23,574 bases of DNA from Chloroflexota bacterium (lineage in GTDB: Bacteria > Chloroflexota > Ktedonobacteria > Ktedonobacterales > Ktedonobacteraceae). The notes below the pieces were generated by a model. The model was not told where the DNA came from and did no database searches. It was given only the letters and a program-made list of their open reading frames with translations. Both the position numbers and the translations under genes were made by a program. Location of the stretch: contig VBHI01000340.1 in assembly GCA_005881495.1 (NCBI GenBank), positions 17,794 to 41,367 of the forward strand, written 5' to 3'. Below are positions 21,689-23,574 of the stretch, piece by piece. How positions within the stretch are numbered: the first letter of the stretch is position 1; every line of letters starts with the position of its first letter.

Positions 21689-23314
21689 CTATGGCCTACG
21701 AAGATGGGCCACTACATCGGAAAAAAAGCGCTGAAGGGGCTCAAGCGCATCGTCTATGGAACCATCTATAATCAGCAAAAAGCACGGACGTCCTTGTTCC
21801 ATCATCGCCTGCCAGGTGCTCACCGCTTGAGCACGTAGAAAAGTATCGGTGTAGCTACCGAGGATGCTTGCTTCATGATCACGTGCCAGCACGCGCAGAC
21901 TCACCAGGAAGGGTGGACCGTCCATCTCGCTTTGTTCGGTTGAATGATACGCTGCAGGCGCCTGCCGTAGTTTCACCGGCAAGCCAAGCAGTTCGTTTCC
22001 CACGCTACGCAGAGCTGTATCAAGAACCGATATGGAATGTGTTGGCAGTTCACCATTGATCGTGAGATCAAGATACCCAAGTGAAAGGTACCCCGAAGAT
22101 GCCGTAACGGTTCGTTGCAGTATCCTGGCAAATGTGGAGGCAGGAGAAGCCTGGATCTCCACGCCTTCTGGTGCAAATAGGCTGTAAGGGATTCCACTGG
22201 ATGGATCTGTATCCGAAGCACGGGCAGCCCACTCCCTTGTGACCTGGAGCGGGTCCTCTTGATCCCGTAGTACGCGGGCACGTGCTTTGTAATTTTCAAC
22301 TGCAGGCTGCCCGGCAAAGGTGATATGTTGCAGGTACCCGTAGAGGGCCATACTCAATTGCCACCCAAGAAAACTTGCTACCAGAGCTGCTAAGCGATTC
22401 CGAGGTTCTTGACTGGCAAGTGATGGTTGAGAGAGGACAAAGGCGTTCCCTTCCTGAGAAGCCGCGGTGCCAGTTGCGACTTGCACGTGCAGTGTAGCGC
22501 CCGTCTCAGAGACGGATGCCTGGCGGTTCAGTGGCTGCTCACTAAAGACAACTATCCCCTTGTTCCCTTTGCCCAGGCTCTCCTCCATCAATTGCTCAAT
22601 CCAGGGAACAAGTACTTGCCAGCCTTCTGGCATGCTCAGCAGCAAGCGACAGGCCCCATCTAAGCTGGCATCACTCAGGGCGGCAGCCAGTTGCACAAAG
22701 GGATGATCGGCGGGCTGTTCTGTGGCGAGGGCAAGGTCGTACTCGTCCCAGGCCCGGTACAGCACGGTTCGCAGTTGCCCGGGTTCTTCCGAGAGGCGCG
22801 TGAGAGAGAGCGCGGCAGGTAAGAGAAATACGCGCGTGGTGGGCGCACTCATCCGCCCCCCGGTGCCCGTTCCCCCGTCCAATTGCAAGGGAAGACTGGG
22901 TGCCTGCTGCGCCTCTGCAAAGCGATCAAGATAGGAGCCGGGAAGGGTCATCACGAGCAGATGCTCCGCCGGGCGAAGTCCTGCCTGTTGCAACAGCTCG
23001 GTGAACCATACGAGATGCGTGATCGGCTCTTCGGATGTCATGCCCATCGCGACGCCGACCATCATTACGTCACCCAGAAGTGCGCGCAAGAAGGCTGGAT
23101 TGGATGCTTCTTCCCCAGAGGGCTGCGCCAGCTTCTTGACGTGCGCTATCTTCCGCACAATGTCGTTGAGGGCTGCCTGGTCGGTGCTGTCCAATTTGAG
23201 CGCCCCCTCCTCGTTGCCTAACGTGGCCATGAGTCCTTGTGGCTTTCGCAACTGCCCGACCGCATCCTCCTTGATCAACTGTTGCAGTGCAGGGGATAAT
23301 CCTTCAATTATCAT
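21689..23314 (-). CDS. PGI-like protein (SIS-fold, related to the PGI half of transaldolase/PGI fusions), probably divergent
   Basis: 541 residues; AAAGGAG 8 nt before ATG 23314. I recognise scattered PGI-type landmarks: LDGGTGTGGRMSAPT (145-159, like GGRYS), WIEQLMEESLGKGNKGIVVF (238-257, like ESTGKxGKG), FLGWQLSMALYGYLQHITF (315-333, like FFRWEFATA...GINPF), AYHSTEQSEMDGPP (455-468, like LHSTGQLHKGGP) and LGSYTDTFLRAQAVSTWQAM near the C-terminus (like YTFGTLKRAQALGDLQAL). The usual GMGGSSL of the sugar-phosphate pocket is GVAMGMTSEE (87-96), the WEF Glu is Gln319, and the HKGGP Lys is missing. Catalysis is therefore doubtful. It sits between a partial upstream gene and the oxidoreductase, 31 bp before the latter, in one operon. 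Confidence 0.6.
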   Translation of the reverse strand: MIIEGLSPALQQLIKEDAVGQLRKPQGLMATLGNEEGALKLDSTDQAALNDIVRKIAHVKKLAQPSGEEASNPAFLRALLGDVMMVGVAMGMTSEEPITHLVWFTELLQQAGLRPAEHLLVMTLPGSYLDRFAEAQQAPSLPLQLDGGTGTGGRMSAPTTRVFLLPAALSLTRLSEEPGQLRTVLYRAWDEYDLALATEQPADHPFVQLAAALSDASLDGACRLLLSMPEGWQVLVPWIEQLMEESLGKGNKGIVVFSEQPLNRQASVSETGATLHVQVATGTAASQEGNAFVLSQPSLASQEPRNRLAALVASFLGWQLSMALYGYLQHITFAGQPAVENYKARARVLRDQEDPLQVTREWAARASDTDPSSGIPYSLFAPEGVEIQASPASTFARILQRTVTASSGYLSLGYLDLTINGELPTHSISVLDTALRSVGNELLGLPVKLRQAPAAYHSTEQSEMDGPPFLVSLRVLARDHEASILGSYTDTFLRAQAVSTWQAMMEQGRPCFLLIIDGSIDDALEPLQRFFSDVVAHLRRP

Positions 23315-23356
23315 CAGGAACTCCTTTCTTTCATCCTGGGATACCTTCTCTCTATC

Positions 23357-23574
23357 TTAATGGGGTCCTGCGAGAACCAGGTCAGGAGCGCGATAGAGTA
23401 CCTCGCCTGCATGGGGGACAAGCAACATCCCCTCTTGTTCGCGGCCCTCCCATTCCTGGGGATGTATGTCCCGGTAGTCTGCATAGCCCAGATTCACGCG
23501 TCGACAGCGTTCTTCGGGAATGCCAGTTGCCAGGGTGACCTGGATGCGCGGGGTTTCAATGCCGCTGGCTTCCT
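23357..23574 (-). CDS. C-terminal 71 residues of an unidentified protein, possibly LarA/DUF2088-like
   Basis: Open frame entering from the right edge and ending at TAA 23357-23359. Reads GIETPRIQVTLATGIPEERC, then RVNLGYADYRDIHPQEW and GMLLVPHAGEVLYRAPDLV. The wording faintly recalls the C-terminus of lactate-racemase-domain (DUF2088) proteins of Chloroflexota, but I cannot confirm that; only the family identity is in doubt, the coding frame is clear. It is 42 bp upstream of the PGI-like gene on the same strand and is probably the preceding gene of the operon. Confidence 0.5.
   Translation of the reverse strand, partial: EASGIETPRIQVTLATGIPEERCRRVNLGYADYRDIHPQEWEGREQEGMLLVPHAGEVLYRAPDLVLAGPH

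Overview
The window looks like chromosomal DNA of a Chloroflexota bacterium, most likely of the Ktedonobacteria type. This is an inference from gene content: a GAF/GAF/PAS sensor, a degenerate sigma-like helix-turn-helix protein, a DUF4342 protein, a PGI-like protein related to the transaldolase/PGI fusions, and roughly 50% GC. No rRNA, tRNA or CRISPR was seen.

Layout. (a) 1-3833: the 5' part of a GAF-GAF-PAS sensor on the minus strand. Divergent from it is a translationally coupled pair, a DUF1464 (ASKHA-fold) protein and a tiny J-domain protein, which converges on a zinc-ribbon protein. (b) 3990-8770: a promoter followed by a complete type IIA topoisomerase operon (ParE/GyrB-like, then ParC/GyrA-like). 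The B subunit has an unusual N-terminal tail containing QLSLF, which matches the beta-clamp-binding consensus. (c) 8823-10758: three small minus-strand genes (sigma-like protein, six-helix membrane protein, DUF4342 protein), with an 18-codon leader ORF before the membrane protein and a clear terminator after the DUF4342 gene. (d) 11005-14139: a broken class IV aminotransferase, an intact GabT-type class III aminotransferase with a good promoter, and an orphan PolX-like helix-hairpin-helix protein with a strong terminator. (e) 14240-17836: a graveyard. It holds a truncated, frameshifted transposase, a GC-rich frameshifted GH13 glucosidase that looks foreign, what appears to be the first ~17 codons of xylose isomerase fused to it, and a GH31 alpha-xylosidase-like gene that has lost its catalytic core. 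(f) 17881-23574: minus-strand sugar-catabolism genes, namely GH4 glycosidase, TIM-barrel isomerase/epimerase, Gfo/Idh/MocA oxidoreductase, a PGI-like protein and the 3' end of another gene.

How it fits together. Region (f) plus the decayed genes of (e) probably once formed a glycoside/xyloside utilisation locus (GH4 - GH31 - xylA). Its downstream end was destroyed by a foreign GH13 segment and an IS remnant. At least five lesions lie between 11 and 17.8 kb, while long housekeeping genes such as parE (701 codons) and parC (828 codons) are clean. That argues for real gene decay over random sequencing error, although a chimeric assembly at the GH13 block cannot be excluded from sequence alone.

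Most interesting for follow-up: the QLSLF tail and altered ATPase box of the ParE-like subunit, the DUF1464/J-domain pair, the xylA/GH13 mosaic junction, the hairpin spanning the GH4 stop codon, and a 173-bp element bounded by 15-bp inverted repeats.
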